Below are positions 33,519-49,650 of a stretch of DNA of 64,000 bases, piece by piece. The stretch is from NCBI GenBank assembly GCA_040357565.1, contig JBDODJ010000017.1; one strand, 5' to 3'. The notes beneath the pieces were generated by a model. That model was not told the origin of the DNA. It did no database searches and was given only the letters and a program-made list of their open reading frames with translations. Made by a program: the position numbers and the translations under genes. The stretch comes from Cercozoa sp. M6MM. Its lineage: Eukaryota; Endomyxa: Ascetosporea. Numbering within the stretch: position 1 is the stretch's first letter; every line of letters begins with the position of its first letter.

Positions 33519-35886
33519 ATGATGTGGGAAGAAGCACTGCCGTGGATCGGCGTATCTGTTGTGGCCGGAGCATGCCTCTATTGGTTGCAGGGGTACATTT
33601 TTTCTTTTTGTTTTGTTTCTTGAGCTTTCAGCCCTCGTCTGCATTTCAATTGCGTTTAGTGTGGCGACCAAGCCCAAACTCGTGTACCAACAAAATGACG
33701 ACAATGAAAGGCTTCTGGAACGACTTTCGTTGTTGAAGCAGTACCCTCCCCACCGATTGATTAATTTTGGGTTTTTACATCTACTCTCCAGGCGGTACTG
33801 GCCGACGTTTTGGCTCGCCAACGGACACGTGTCTACTGCATTTTCTTCATTGGAGGTTGGTGCACCTGAGGTCAACTCTGCTCCGACAATGTCATCACCT
33901 GGCTCGAGAAGAATCTATAATATAATATATAGATCAATTTCGAGAGGGAATCCGTGCCAGCAAAGGCGTTGCGGAGCACACGACACGACGGCGTTCTTGT
34001 TCTAGACTGGGCACATCCTAAAGTCGACTCCCACGGCTGTGATGGTACTTTAGAAGAAACTTCTCCTTGCTAACGACCATGAATAAATATGTCCTTTTCG
34101 GCGCAGGGACCAAGCTGGAGGCTGCTCCCATTGTTGTGCTGTGCCACGGACTCACTGGCGATTCCAACGCCTCCTACGTTCGAACTGGTACCTACGGCTA
34201 CACTTTTGTTTATGTTTGTAACTTTCTAACTGTTTAACATGCAGTGACGAAGAAACTAACGGACAGCGGCTATCGAGTGTGCGTTTTGAATGCGCGCGGA
34301 AACGCGGTGAATACGTTGCACACACCACAGTTCCACAACGCTTCGAATTCGTAGGTTCTGCCATTTGCTACTTGTTTTTTCTGTTATGAAAGTATTTTGA
34401 CACACAGAGATGACTTGCGTGTCACTTTGCACCGTGCGCGTGCGCGATTCCCAGAGGCGCCCTTGTTTGCGCTGGGCTACTCTTTGGGCGCTGCTGTGGT
34501 CGGCAACTAGTACTTCTTTCTTCCCTTCGTGTGCCTGATTTCACGAGATCTTGTGTATGATTGGGTGTGGTATTTTAGCGTGGGCGAGCAGTGCAGTCTG
34601 CACGCGCAGTGTGGCGTCACAGCTGCCGCTTGCTTGGCGCCGCCGGTGGATATGGTCGCCTGCAGCAAGTTCCTGCATGACAACTGGCTACGACGCGTGT
34701 ACTTTCACTCATTTTTGTTGTGTGTGTTGACTGTACGTTTTCGTTGTCTCAGGAGTTACTCGGGTCACCTGGCAAAAGCACTTGTCCGGATGGCCGACCA
34801 TGCTTCTGTATTCCTTGCTTTTTCTCACACTGCGAGGGGCACAACTGTTTGTTGACGTGTGGCTTAGGAATTGTTTGATCACTCCGATGCGACGCTGCGA
34901 TTGACGGGCACGCGTCGTCAAGAGGTCAGTTTATGACGTACTGTAATTTTCTTTAAAGCCACAGATGGACGTGTGTGATCGAACAGAGTCAGAAGTCGCT
35001 GCTCGCGTTCGATCGGCACGTCACTGCGCCGAACGGAGGTTTTGTGAGTGCCGGCGACTACCACCGACAGGCCTCGATGGCACGCAATGTGCCCTTCATC
35101 TCGGTGCCGACTCTCGTGCTGTGTGCCGACGATGATCCAGTGTGTGACACCCGCGGCATTCTCGAAGGTACCCCTGCTGTGTGCGTATTGCAAGCAGTAC
35201 GCTCAGACTTTTTTTAAAGATGACTTCACGGTGTCGTCTCGTGCCATTCTGGCGAGAACTGCATCTGGAGGACACTCAATGGACTGGTACCCCAGATGCA
35301 ATCATGAGTCTTTGCCTGTCACAGGAGCTTGCGATAGGCGAACTGGATGGCGAGCACGAGACGCCTGGAGTGCCGACGTTGTGTGTGAATTCTTCGACGC
35401 AGTGCTTGGTGCGTGCGCGTGTTCCTTTGTTTGTTAAAGGAAAAAACTGATGCAATGGTAGAGCAAGAGGGATCAAAGCCAAAGCCGCTTGTGCCGCTTG
35501 AAGCGACTCAACTCGCTTGGCACCTGCGTTCTATGCGTGTCCTGGACGCTGACACTGACTGTGACACTGACGACGATGGCTGTAGCGGCATTGTCACCGA
35601 TCGTGACGGGAGACAGTACCGTTTGGTGCCATGCCACGCCGACAGTGATGCTAACGTCTCTGAAAACCAAGAGGCGACCACCACTGCTGCCGCTGTTTCC
35701 GACGAGAATCATCTCGAAGCTGGCGCTACTTGCGATGTCGAGGTACTTCAGTTGCGGATCTTTTTTGCGTTTTTGTATTTATTCATTTCTGCTGAACAGG
35801 AACTGACCCGCGCCTGTTCGCAGCTCTCTTCGGCGAGCGATGAGTTGCGACAGGAGCTGCTTGCGTCTAGTACTGTCTCCAACTAG
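33519..35886 (+). CDS. ABHD1/3-type alpha/beta hydrolase with N-terminal membrane anchor
   Basis: Predicted membrane-anchored lipase/esterase. The ATG at 33519 begins a short hydrophobic anchor (WIGVSVVAGACLYWLQG). The substrate-side signature RYWPTFWLANGHVSTAF follows, then DGVLVLDWAHP. The core has IVVLCHGLTGDSNASYVR, YRVCVLNARGNAVNTLHTPQ and DDLRVTLHRARARFPEAPLF. The nucleophile elbow is GYSLGAA, the acid is in TLVLCADDDPVCD, and the catalytic His is in ASGGHSMDWY. This order and the HTPQ/RG motif are those of the ABHD1/ABHD2/ABHD3 (YheT-like) branch, which includes phospholipases. A C-terminal extension of about 130 residues (acidic, DTDCDTDDDGCSG, then a helical end) is not part of the usual fold. 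About ten introns; the stop is at 35884. Confidence 0.9.
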
Positions 35887-36415
35887 TTTGGATACGCTCG
35901 CTAGTAGTCGATTTACTTCGTCTCTCTCGTAGTACCTTATGGATGTGCAGCTCCTTTAAAAGCTCCTCCGATCTCCACTGGTCGGACGCCTGTGTGTGCA
36001 GATGTGTATAGGTAGATACGTCTGAAATTGGACGAAGATTTTTCGACGTCAAGATCACGATGATGCGCCCGATTGAGACGTTGTCTCGTCGCAGGAGTGG
36101 CTGGAACCTGTACATTTACTCCAGCACGACGGGTCTCACAAGTAGCCTTCGCTTCAGTTTATTGAGATCAAAGTATCAAGACTCGTTTCACGCGCCGCCA
36201 ATCCGGGGGGGGGGCGGTGCTCTTGTGACCCGCACCATAAAGATGGCCAACTAACGGTTTACTCTCGACGTCTTCCGATCGCGCTGGTGGGTCACTAAGT
36301 TTAGTCGGTGAATCAGGCTGAGACTGTCACTTCGCATGCGCCGGCGGCTCGAGTAAGCGGATGTCCCCGTCGTCGTTGCAATAAACCGACCAACTTACCA
36401 TCGTCGATTGCTGGA
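35887..36415. other. intergenic region
   Basis: Between two convergent genes. No exon is supported. A poly-G run of nine lies near 36208. An additional 3' exon of the 36416 gene cannot be excluded. Confidence 0.4.
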
Positions 36416-37321
36416 TTAAAAAATCAGCAGCATAAAAGGGTAGACTGACTCACTTAAACAAGCACCACTCATCGTGATAAATACCAGAGAGGAGATAGAG
36501 CAGAGCATGCGCTCGAAAGGAACACCGAGGAGTGGGTCATGCGAGGTATGCCATCTCGCAAGTTGCCTTGCCGCATCCAAGATAGACTCCGACAGCTGCA
36601 GCCGCTGCGCATGTGCACAGCGTAGCAGCCACGTTTCAATGCTCAGTATGAGCGGAAGCTGTAACTTCCACGTGAGTGTCACCGAGCGCAGCATCTCTGG
36701 AACCACCTCATGCACGGGCAACTCGGACGACGGGGCAGCGGCAGTCGGCCAGTGAATCAAGCGGAACTCACGCAGAACTTCCTGCAAGTTGGTCGACCAC
36801 GCTGCCATTCGATCGGCATTCTCGGGTTTTGCAAGCCAAATCAACGCATGCACGACGTGCATGTAGTTCTCTTGCGCTCGTTCGATGGAGCTGTAGCGTT
36901 TTTGCGAGCAATAGACTTCGAACAAGTACTTTGCGACCTACGCATTTGATGATGAATGCATGCACCCGATCTCACCGCATATCGATTCTTGTAAATGCAA
37001 CTAACTGTCCGGGGAAGGCGGGACAGACCATCGACACTGCTTCTTGGCTTGTCGGAACAATTACGGCGTCTCGCACCTTTTTCCGTTTTTGACTCTTGGC
37101 GACACTCATGATCTGCACGTTGATCATGAAAGTAAACCGGGGTGAAGATGGTGCTTTATCAAGGCATGTTGAATTTCAGTAAAGAGACAGTGTCTTACAT
37201 TTTCTGCCGAACTCAAATCGACTGCAGCTTTAGTTCGAAAGGCATCTGCAAAGACCGCTACCTGACGGTCAAACCTGCTGAAATCGAGCGGCAAGACCAC
37301 TCCTTCTTCCAACCGCTGCAC

Positions 37322-37410
<89 letters not shown>

Positions 37411-39342
37411 CATGCAGGATAGCAGAATGAGATGGACGTGGTTATACTATGCTACCAAGCAGACGAGTGCCAGTGCTTTGAGTGGCGACGCAAGTGCGAA
37501 CAAGGAGTCCGAGGAGTCCACGAAGTCGTGTAAGGCCGGACGCAGCATAAAGAAGTTGAAAGCGGCAGTTTCTGAGTCATTCAGATATTGTGGCAAGAGA
37601 GAGGCAGTCAGGTGCAACTGGTACAGTTGACTTACCATCCGTGGCTGCTTTGGCCAGACTGATCGATTGCATCTGAGCACTGGCGCGACTTAAGATTTCG
37701 TCAGTCTCGACGACCTCTGGCTTCAGAAGCAACATCATGTCTTCTATTTGTGTCGAGTCCAGACTAAGGAGCTCGATAGCTTCCTACACAGAACCCAATA
37801 CAAACAAATTGACAGTGCTCCAACTCAAGAATAGCCCGGGGGTGACTGAGCGATTCGGTACCTTGGATGCCATTGTTTGTTCCCAAAGCTGCTGCGCACG
37901 TTGACGGGGTTCAGCCGCAATGGTGCTTGCGCTGGTTTCGGCCATTGTGGTGACGGTGTCGACAAAGGCATCGATCTCCTGACCGGTGGCGGTGTCCGAC
38001 AGCACCGGCCACTTTGGAGTGAACGAGCTCGCCATTTCATTGGCTGCCTGGTGAACAGCCGCCGCTCGGTTCTGCTCCAGCTGCAGCAACTCGACGTGCA
38101 AATCTTCGCGAAGCGCAAGTAGCCGAGCTACATTGTAAACACATCAGTGCACCGCACTGCGGTTCAAGTTAAATGTACGAATATAATTATCGGTTTACTG
38201 TACCAACCGAGTCAAGCAGACGCTGTTCGAACAGTCGGACCAGCGACCGTGTCATGTTTTCGACCGACGGACAGGTGCGCGCCAAGAACGCGTGCACTGA
38301 GCCAAGTGCCCGAGTCAGCCTGGTTTGAGCACGTGCCCTTTCGCCGGCATCGCTCAGCAACAGGGTGTCACATTGCAGGGTGTCACCCAACGCCGGCTTA
38401 AACCTGAATCGAGCGTCTGAGGGAGCAAACACGTGCGGCTCGGGTATTAGCATCACGCTTTCTTGGGACTTGCATCGGCCATGAGTTCGCGACGAAGGCT
38501 GCTGGTCGAGGTGGCAAATGCTGTACTGGCCCGCGTCGAAGACACCAAGCTTGTCCGCTATCAGTTTGTTCAGCTTTGGGGCCGACCACTGTCGCCAGAA
38601 AGCCGTCGATCCAGTTTGTCCATGAAGCTCTCCGATGCGGCCCCGCAACTGCGTCCACTTTTGCGCGACGGTGTTGGCAAACTTTTCAAACGCAGTTTTG
38701 GCCTAATAGCAGCAATAGATTAACCAGAACATGTATATTGGTAACTAGCCTAATACCTGTCGAACCCAAGCGGGTGACCGATCCAACTTGAAGTCGTGCA
38801 GCACTTGAAGTCGCTCCTTGGCAGTGCGTTCACGTGCAGAAGTTCCAAAGTTAGCGTACCCGCGGAAGAGAGGGCCGAGTAGTTCGTCGAGCAGATCGCG
38901 TTCAAAACTGGCCTGCGCCTTCTGTAGCACCGCGACTGCAGCTGCTCGCTCCGACTCGCGTTCTGCCGTTGCACGTCTTTGCTGTTCCGAGCTTGCCTGT
39001 GCGGCCGCTCTACGGGCCATTCTCGCCCTACGTTCTTGGGTTATCGCTGTAAGCTCTTCTCTGTACAAGTCGCTGCCCTTCCTGTGCCAATACAGTTGGA
39101 AGATCATTGCACCAGCTATATTGGAGATCTAGGTGTAGATTGAAACCGAGGCACCATTTTCGGATGAAATCGAGCGCGATTTGCACCTGTTTGAACCGAT
39201 CCAAGATGCTCTGAACTGCCGTCCAGTTGGTCGCTTCGTCCGAAGTTAGACTGATGGGGCCCTCCACCCTTTTGGCACCCGTAGAATCGAGACGAACTCT
39301 GCCCACAATAATGGGTTCCTACCAGAAACCAGAGAGAGAGAA

Positions 39343-39397
<55 letters not shown>

Positions 39398-39407
39398 NNN
39401 NNNNNNN

Positions 39408-39461
<54 letters not shown>

Positions 39462-40328
39462 CTGAAAGAGTAAGTTTAGTCAAAGGGAGGTCTCACAATG
39501 TTGCCACAAGAACGCCGTCGTTCCAGAAACTCAGTTCGAAGGGCGGACTGCTCGGCTTGGTTCCCAAGGCAAAGGTAACCGTGAAGCCCCTTTGGGCGAT
39601 TAGACTCTTTTGAGATCCCAAACGGAGGAATGCAAGGGACGAGAATGAAAGAAACTGTTGATACAAAACTTCGGGGTACCAGGACAGCGTTCGTAGCCTG
39701 AGTTAGCATTTTATGGACAGTGGCGAGTGATCGGCCCTCGCGTTGGTAGTAGGCGACCTACAGTACTCGTTGTTAGGTAACCAGAATACGATGATTGCTG
39801 ACAGACTGAGACTTACATTCGGAGAATATGAAGCAAGCAACTCGTCGAAGCCTTTCAGAATTTCAGCACTCTCATTCAATGCGAGAGCATCTTCGTCCCT
39901 CAGTTTTTTCAGCACTCGGCGCAGGATTCTAAAGTCACCCGGCGACACACGAAGTTCTTCGCCGAGTCCGTGTGTGCCCTGCAGCACAGGCATCAAGGGG
40001 CGACCGTGGCCACAAATCGCCGTCAGTGTCACGCACTGCACCTCCGCCGGAGCAGCAGCGAGAACCTCGCGCACACTTGTTTCGACGTTTGCGTATTCGA
40101 CTCCATGTAGGTCGAGTTCGATCTGACAATGCGCTCAAATCTTGACCTCAATTCAGTCATACTGCAAAAGAAAAAAGTAGACGTGACACTAGACGGTACC
40201 ACAGTACTCGCACAGGACACCGGCGGCACAGCAGGCACACTAGTACTGCTGCCAAGCGCGGTGTTTGACACGGCGCAAGCACACGCCAGGGCCAACCCGA
40301 AAGCGCTCACGAGCGACTTCAATGCCAT
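36416..40328 (-). CDS. large predicted secreted coiled-coil protein, unrecognised
   Basis: Unrecognised. The start at 40328 gives a signal-peptide-like N-terminus (MALKSLVSAFGLALACACAV). A 77-nt intron then leads to IELDLHGVEYANVETSVREV and TLTAICGHGRPLMPVLQG. A beta-sandwich-like exon follows (AQRGFTVTFALGTKPSSPPF plus ELSFWNDGVLVATL), then GRVRLDSTGAKRVEGPISLT. Next is a long Arg/Glu/Ala coiled coil (TQERRARMARRAAAQASSEQ), and WRQWSAPKLNKLIADKLGVF. Further helical exons run to the stop near 36416. About 1,000 residues. The first half looks extracellular; no transmembrane helix was found. One intron (39161-39090) carries the sequence that recurs in the spacer beside HAP2. Introns also hold a GA repeat with a 10-N gap and a CA repeat. 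The gene is divergent from HAP2, so shared regulation is possible. Confidence 0.6.
37323..37411. repeat. (AC)n microsatellite in an intron
   Basis: About 89 nt of CA with one interruption. It reads (TG)n on the sense strand of the enclosing minus-strand gene. Confidence 0.95.
39331..39455. repeat. (GA)n microsatellite with 10-N gap
   Basis: GA run interrupted by N at 39398-39407, the short fixed-length gap used where a repeat could not be closed. It lies in an intron of the 36416-40328 gene. Confidence 0.95.
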
Positions 40329-41050
40329 CTCAGGTCATACAGACGAAACAGACTGTACGTATTCGCTGTTCGAGCTGAAATTCGCTCGACTAAGATAGAC
40401 AGTGCGTTCGGACTCTTGGGCCACGTGTTGCTCTCGTGTTGTCCCCAGGCTTGAGTCGGACTGACTGTACGATTCAAATTAACAGACCACACATAGACCA
40501 TAAATCATAGAAACACACGAAAGTTAGAGACCGAAAAGGCTAAGATTTTTGTTGCAAATGGTGCCTCGGTTTCAATATGTTAATCTTTCTTTGAAATATG
40601 TTAATCTTTCAGTTTTCCTCATCCGGCACCAGCTGTATTGGAGATCTAGGTGTAGATTGAAACCGAGACACAAATAAGTCCTCAGCAAGGGCTTTTGGAA
40701 ACAACGCTATCACGGCCACGAGCGCTCTATTCGTGTAACTCGCGTTTATTACGTCTAGCAGCTGCACGTGTGCTTTTGAATTCACTGCCTGAAGAAGTTT
40801 TGCGCATGGGGCTGCAAATGTTCCATGATGGGTTCACCGAAATAGTGCTGCAGTGCTGTACATACAATGACTTGGCTCCTAGTAGCGCACCGAATTTTTG
40901 GACAGTACGTCGGCGCCGAGTCAGATGGTACCCTTTGCAGCAAAGGCACCCAGTAGCCCGAGATTCTGGGTCCCCGGTCGTTGCTGAAACGTCTTCCAAC
41001 GCCTCGCGCGAAATCGCAGTTCCAATACTTCTGTAAGAGTAGTGAGGATC
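40329..41050. promoter_or_regulatory. divergent spacer between the secreted coiled-coil gene and HAP2
   Basis: 722 nt hold both 5' flanks. No exon is supported; a frame at 40695-41036 is open but lacks an ATG and resembles nothing. Inside, 40556-40667 is a patch with near-perfect matches to introns of both flanking genes (see findings). Confidence 0.5.
40556..40667. repeat. mosaic patch of intron-derived fragments
   Basis: 40556-40576 is the exact inverted copy of 39139-39159. 40593-40620 is an exact direct copy of 41416-41443. 40626-40667 matches 39109-39150 at 41 of 42 positions. The first and third parts form an inverted repeat around the second. Confidence 0.9.
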
Positions 41051-44890
<3,840 letters not shown>

Positions 44891-45194
44891 CCCCCACGCA
44901 CACTCTGACTACAGCAGCATCCTGACGTTGTCGTGCATTTACAAATTGCAACACCGTTAACTACAACACGTATTTCTGGACCTGATTGTACAGTGCAACA
45001 CAACAGGGATACTGTACTTTGAGTCGACGCGACATCGATAGATTGAAAGATTTGCTGAATACACAACTGACACAAAATATGTTCCGTTCCACGTTCAGTT
45101 GACGTAATATTATGTGTATATATACAGGGTATACATATACACAGTATCAGGTAACGACGTCAATAATGCAAAGGCAGGCCGTCATCAACACTCA
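44891..45194. other. convergent intergenic spacer
   Basis: AT-rich 3' flank between the stops of HAP2 and the 45195 gene. It contains a second small imperfect palindrome around 45110-45150 (TATATATACAGGGTATACATATA). No exon. Confidence 0.5.
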
Positions 45195-47257
45195 TCACTC
45201 CCACGGCTCACCAACAAGCAGCTGCAGCCCGAGGTCCTTGTCTTGCTCCTCAACTCCTTCGCCGATATCGAGCACGCGACGCGTTTCGACGTCTGGACGG
45301 TACTTGCGTCGCCTTCGCGCGTGCAGCATGGCCTCGTCCTCTTCGTAGAGCCCGCCGCCTCCGGCGATTTGAGCCCTCTGCAGAGAGTCACAAAAGTAAG
45401 ATCACTTCGAGTTTCGACAGACTTCTACAGTACCAACTCAATATCGTCAGCTGGCACGTCCTTGCGCGACTCGACGACGCCGAGTGCAAACCGACCCCAC
45501 ATTGCAAAGGCAACAGCGCATAGCAGTTGCGTTGTTGTCAGTAACTGCAGTGTACATATAACGCAGCACAGGAATAAGCAGTCTAGAAGGCGTACCAGGG
45601 CAACGAAAAACAGCATGCCCGAGCAGATGCCGAGGTGCGCCACCACAAGCATCGCCGATGCGGCCGAAGACATGGCAAGCAGCGTCATTGAGTACACTGT
45701 AGGGTGCTTACGGGCACTGAAGAGAGTATGTGCCGTGATTAGTGCCATCGCAATCTACAGTACATCGTGAAGGGAGTTGGTGACATGTGACGGGAGTTGG
45801 TGACCGGAGTACCATAAACACCGACTCGTACAGCGGACCCAATCCAAAGTCGCTGAATACGAGAAGCAGCAAGTACACCAGTAGCAACAGTGTGCTCGTT
45901 CCCCAAATACAAAGCACGGCCGAGTAGTAACTATTCACGTTACATCGTAGGCAAGTTGAGTAGTGAAAAAACGTTGCCATACCCAAATGGAAGCACACGC
46001 GCATATCGAGTAGCTTTCGCGATTTCCTTCATCAGTCGCATCTGTTTGCGCGTCTCTTTGTCCAGTTTTACTTCCTTTTTCGCTTTCGTCTGCATCTTTT
46101 GTTGTGCCTTCATCAGTTCCGACATGTAGTCGACTCGCTGCAATATGGGGTTTTGGGGTTATCGTTTTAAAACCCGTACTGCTCTTAGTGCGAAACATAC
46201 AGCTTCGGGCGTTGTTTTGGCACTGCCTTCTTCGATAGTCTCCAGTTCAAGCTTGCGTTTGTCACGCACACCGCGGAGCACGCTGGCGTGGGAGTCGAAA
46301 CTGCGAAGCGATTGCTGCGAAGAAGCGACGTCCTCTTGAAAGTCAAAGTCATGTCGGATGACCCTCCTTGTTGGGTCGACTTGCATGGTGTGAATCTTTG
46401 CGTGCGGGTCGCGTTGCACGCGATAGGTGGCGGTATCAACTCGTAAAGGCGCCAGCATATCAGCACGCGAACGCTCTGCATACACAACGAATTTTAATTT
46501 AGCTAGAGACGAAATACACGCAGATAAGGGTACGTAGTCCGACTACACTCGCGCCTTGAAGCGGTGCATAGGCGCCAGTGCCAACATCTGCCGTAGGTGG
46601 CACCAAGCCCTGTTGCACTGCTCGACGGTGCGCCATGAGCAACTCACGTCGCGAAGGTGCACGTGCATGTTTCTCGCCAATCACGTCCAGTAAACCAGGC
46701 GCCTCGATTCCGACCGGTACCCGCAGTGACGACACTGTTGAAGTCTCGCTCGTCGTGACGGTGCTGCTTTCTTGGGTACCCGAACGTTTCGACGACGGAG
46801 TTGTCGGCTTTTGTGGAGTCCGTGGCGGTGTCTAAAATTGAAGTGCAAGGAGGATTCTGGAGTTACAGCTCTGATTAAATCGAAGTACACTCACAGGAAC
46901 GTCTTGAAAGCCAGTCGGAAAAGCTTGCTGAGCTGGCATTTGTGGTTGCGGATAGGTTTCCTGCTGCGGCTGTGCACCTGCTCCAAATTGAGCCTGCTGC
47001 GTTGGATACGGAGCTTGCGAGGCCGTTGGAAACTGCGTCTGCTGTGTGACAGGGTACTGCCCAACTTGTGTTTGTGGTTGACCCAGGTACTGACCACCGA
47101 ACTGGACTGCCTGTGGCTGCGCAGAAGGCTGTCCAAACTGCGCAGCATCTACACTCTGGCCAATGTTGTACGGTCCTCCACGGTCATTCTCAAAACCCTG
47201 CGCGACACCGGGAGGTTGCTGCACCGGGTAGGTTCCCTCGAACTGGCTACCTTGCAT
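45195..47257 (-). CDS. multi-pass membrane protein with long Gln/Pro-rich cytoplasmic N-terminus
   Basis: The start at 47257 (MQGSQFEGTYPVQQPPGV) is the first ATG in the frame; the frame is open a little upstream without an ATG. A Gln/Pro/Tyr-rich, prion-like stretch (QPQTQVGQYPVTQQTQFP) is followed by TPPRTPQKPTTPSSKR and a basic helical region (KAQQKMQTKAKKEVKLDKE, ETRKQMRLMKEIAKATRY). At least four hydrophobic segments follow: AVLCIWGTSTLLLLVYLLLL, SMTLLAMSSAASAMLVV, LGICSGMLFFVALV and LLTTTQLLCAVAFAMWGRFA. The cytoplasmic end is AGGGGLYEEDEAMLHARR to the stop at 45195. Architecture (long charged N-terminus, four helices, short tail) is compatible with TMEM237, a ciliary transition-zone protein. 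The neighbouring gene is axonemal, but I see no decisive motif. Confidence 0.7.
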
Positions 47258-47526
47258 CGTTCGAAAGGGTCTGTTAAAGTCACTCGAAATATTGAACTTG
47301 CGAGTTTCCACCGCACCCCATGTCTATTTTGTGTACTTCGGAGTTTACCGTTTGCGAATTCGTCAGTTTGTACCACCGACTGAAGCTATACAGTCATGTA
47401 ACGAAGAAACACAGCAACTGTTTACTGTAAAATTTACAATTTAACTTAATTTACTTAAGTAAACAGTGAATCGAACTGATTTAAAATGCATGGAAGCTGA
47501 GAGGCGGAGTTTCACTCAACCGGCAG

Positions 47527-49650
47527 TCAATTTGCCGAAAAAGAAGGCTCGGCGGTGGGAAGGCACCACAGACGGAAACGCTGGTCGCCATTGGCCGTCA
47601 GAATGGCGTCGTTGTTGGTCGTCCAGGAGAGCGCGTTCACGGCAGCTGGCGTTCCTTCGTCGTGACCAGCGACGAGTTCAGCCACGAGCTGAGGCTTGGT
47701 CACTTCGACGGGCAACGCATCGCGTGCAGCTGCGATTGCTGCTGCAGTCGACGACAGCGGCGGCAGCGTGATCTCCATCGTTGTTGTGTTCAGCACGTCG
47801 AATCTACCGTAAACTGGAGAGATACTCTGTTCTAAAACAGAGCGTCTGAATCTAACATATGTGAGCCAAAAGATTACACGCGAACTGCGCCGTCTTCGCA
47901 AGCAACGGCGAGGAAGGCACCGCCACGATCGAATGCGACCTGATTCGCACCGACATTGTAGTTCGCCGACATCAGTGCCTCGGCACGCTCACCGAGCAGT
48001 CGCACGTCCCAGATTTTCACGACGCCGTCCGCATCGCAGCTGGCCAGGATCTTGCCGTCACTGGGCGCGAAACTGCAGTGCGAGACAGCGTTGCGATGGC
48101 CGTACAGTGTCGCAATGCACTGACCGCCCATGCCTGACTGCGGGTTGCACTTTCTCAAAGCACCACTCGACGGCGCACGTGCATCCCACTGCAGTCAAAC
48201 ATTTGTGCACCTGTGCTAGTGGTATAAGTACACGATGTACCAAAGAGACAGTCTTATCCGCGCTGGCTGTTGCAAGAACATCCGTGTGCGACAGGTTGCA
48301 CTGCCGTACGACGCCGTTGGCCGGCTGCCAGGCCACAGCGTTGACAGAATCGACGTGTCCGCGGAGTGTCAGCATGCAGCGAGTGGCCGCAACGTCCCAC
48401 ACTCTGGCCGTGTGGTCCACCGACGCTGTGGCCAGTCGCTGACCGTCCGAGTGCCAAGCGCAACTCCACACTGCGCCGGTGTGACCCTCGAGAGACAGGA
48501 CACACCTCGCTTCAGTAAGATCCCAGACCTTCGCGGTTCTATCACCTGAGGCAGTGGCGAGTAGACAACCTCCTGGGTGGAAGTCTGTTGCGGCGATCCA
48601 GTCGAGATGTCCCTCCCCGCTCATAACGAGCTCGGCCTTTGGCAGACTCCACAGCTTCCAGGTGCGGTCGTCGCCTGCTGTGGCCAGAAGTGGACGCGTC
48701 GGATGCAGCGACAGTGCGGCCACGGCGGCACTGTGGCCCTCCCAGGAGCTGCTCTCTCGGAGTGCTGCCGGCGAGTTCACCGGCTCGGTCGGCAGTGAAC
48801 TCGCGAGTCGCCGAGTGTTGCTGTCGACTCGCAGGAGTCGGCGCAGTTGCTGTTCCTCTCGTTCTTCCTGACTGAGCTCGTGCGCCGCTTTGCGTTGCTT
48901 GGTTTTCGTTGCTTCAGCTGCGGTATCTCGTTGTCGTAGATGTGCTTCGAGAGCTTCGGCGTGCACTCGCAGTCGATCGCGATCCAAACTGATGAGCATC
49001 TTTTCTTTCATCGCTCGTTCGTATTTGTCATGAAGCATGGCAAGTGTTGGCTCGTAATCGGCCACGTGCTTTCGTAATCTCTTGAGATCAGTGATGAGTC
49101 GCTCCTTCTCCTGCACTACTCGACGGTGATGCATCTTGTGAAAGTCGCGCTCGCGCTTGAGTCGGCCGAGAGCTTCTTGCAAGCGGACCAGCTGCTCGCT
49201 CGCGAGTTGCAGCTCGACTTCGGCACTGCTGCGACTTGCGAATGATCGAACTTCAAGCGAAGAACGACTTGAAAGTGAAACCGAAGACTCTTCCACCGAC
49301 TCGTGCTTTTCTGCAGCTTCAACACTGCTGCGCTGTCGTAGCTCCATCTCCGCGCGCCGCTGTGCTTTCGCATCAAGCGGAATCGTGAAACGCTCTTCAA
49401 GGTCTTCTCCTGTCGGAGGAAGGGGCAACTCACCGTAGTTCAGCGAAGCAGAACCTTCCGAGTCAACGGACACTTCCTCGAGCACGTAGCGCGCTGCTGG
49501 ACCATCGGTAAAGCGGAGTCCTTCTTTTCGCGTCGCATCTGGTGATTTTGGTTCCTTCGGATTCGACTCAGTTTCACTGCCTTCAGCCTCTTTGTTTTTG
49601 TGCTCACCGGGCTCTTGTTGGTTTGGAACAACTGGGGGTTCCGATAGCAT
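47527..49650 (-). CDS. SPAG16: PF20/SPAG16 axonemal central-pair WD40 protein
   Basis: PF20/SPAG16 sits on the central-pair apparatus of motile cilia. The start at 49650 opens an acidic, Pro/Glu-rich N-terminus. A long coiled coil follows (QLVRLQEALGRLKRERDFHK, then VQEKERLITDLKRLRKHVAD), then seven WD40 blades: EGHSAAVAALSLHPTRPLLA / WKLWSLP; EGHLDWIAATDFHPGGCLLA / AKVWDL; EGHTGAVWSCAWHSDGQRLA / ARVWDV; RGHVDSVNAVAW; YGHRNAVSHCSF / VKIWDVR; NQVAFDRGGAFLAVACEDG; and a final blade ending RLWCLPTAEPSFSAN. The TGEGH-DWI and GVVKIWDVR segments and the coil-then-WD layout match SPAG16 rather than generic WD proteins. Introns interrupt blades 4 and 6. Presence implies a motile flagellated stage. 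Confidence 0.93.

Noticed and set aside
40695-41036. Possible 113-codon gene upstream of HAP2
   Set aside because: No ATG start, no splice support and no recognisable domain. It lies in the shared 5' flank.
45114-45770. Plus-strand open frame over the 3' exons of the multi-pass membrane gene
   Set aside because: The minus strand gives consistent membrane helices and splice sites. The plus frame is Ser/Arg-rich shadow sequence.
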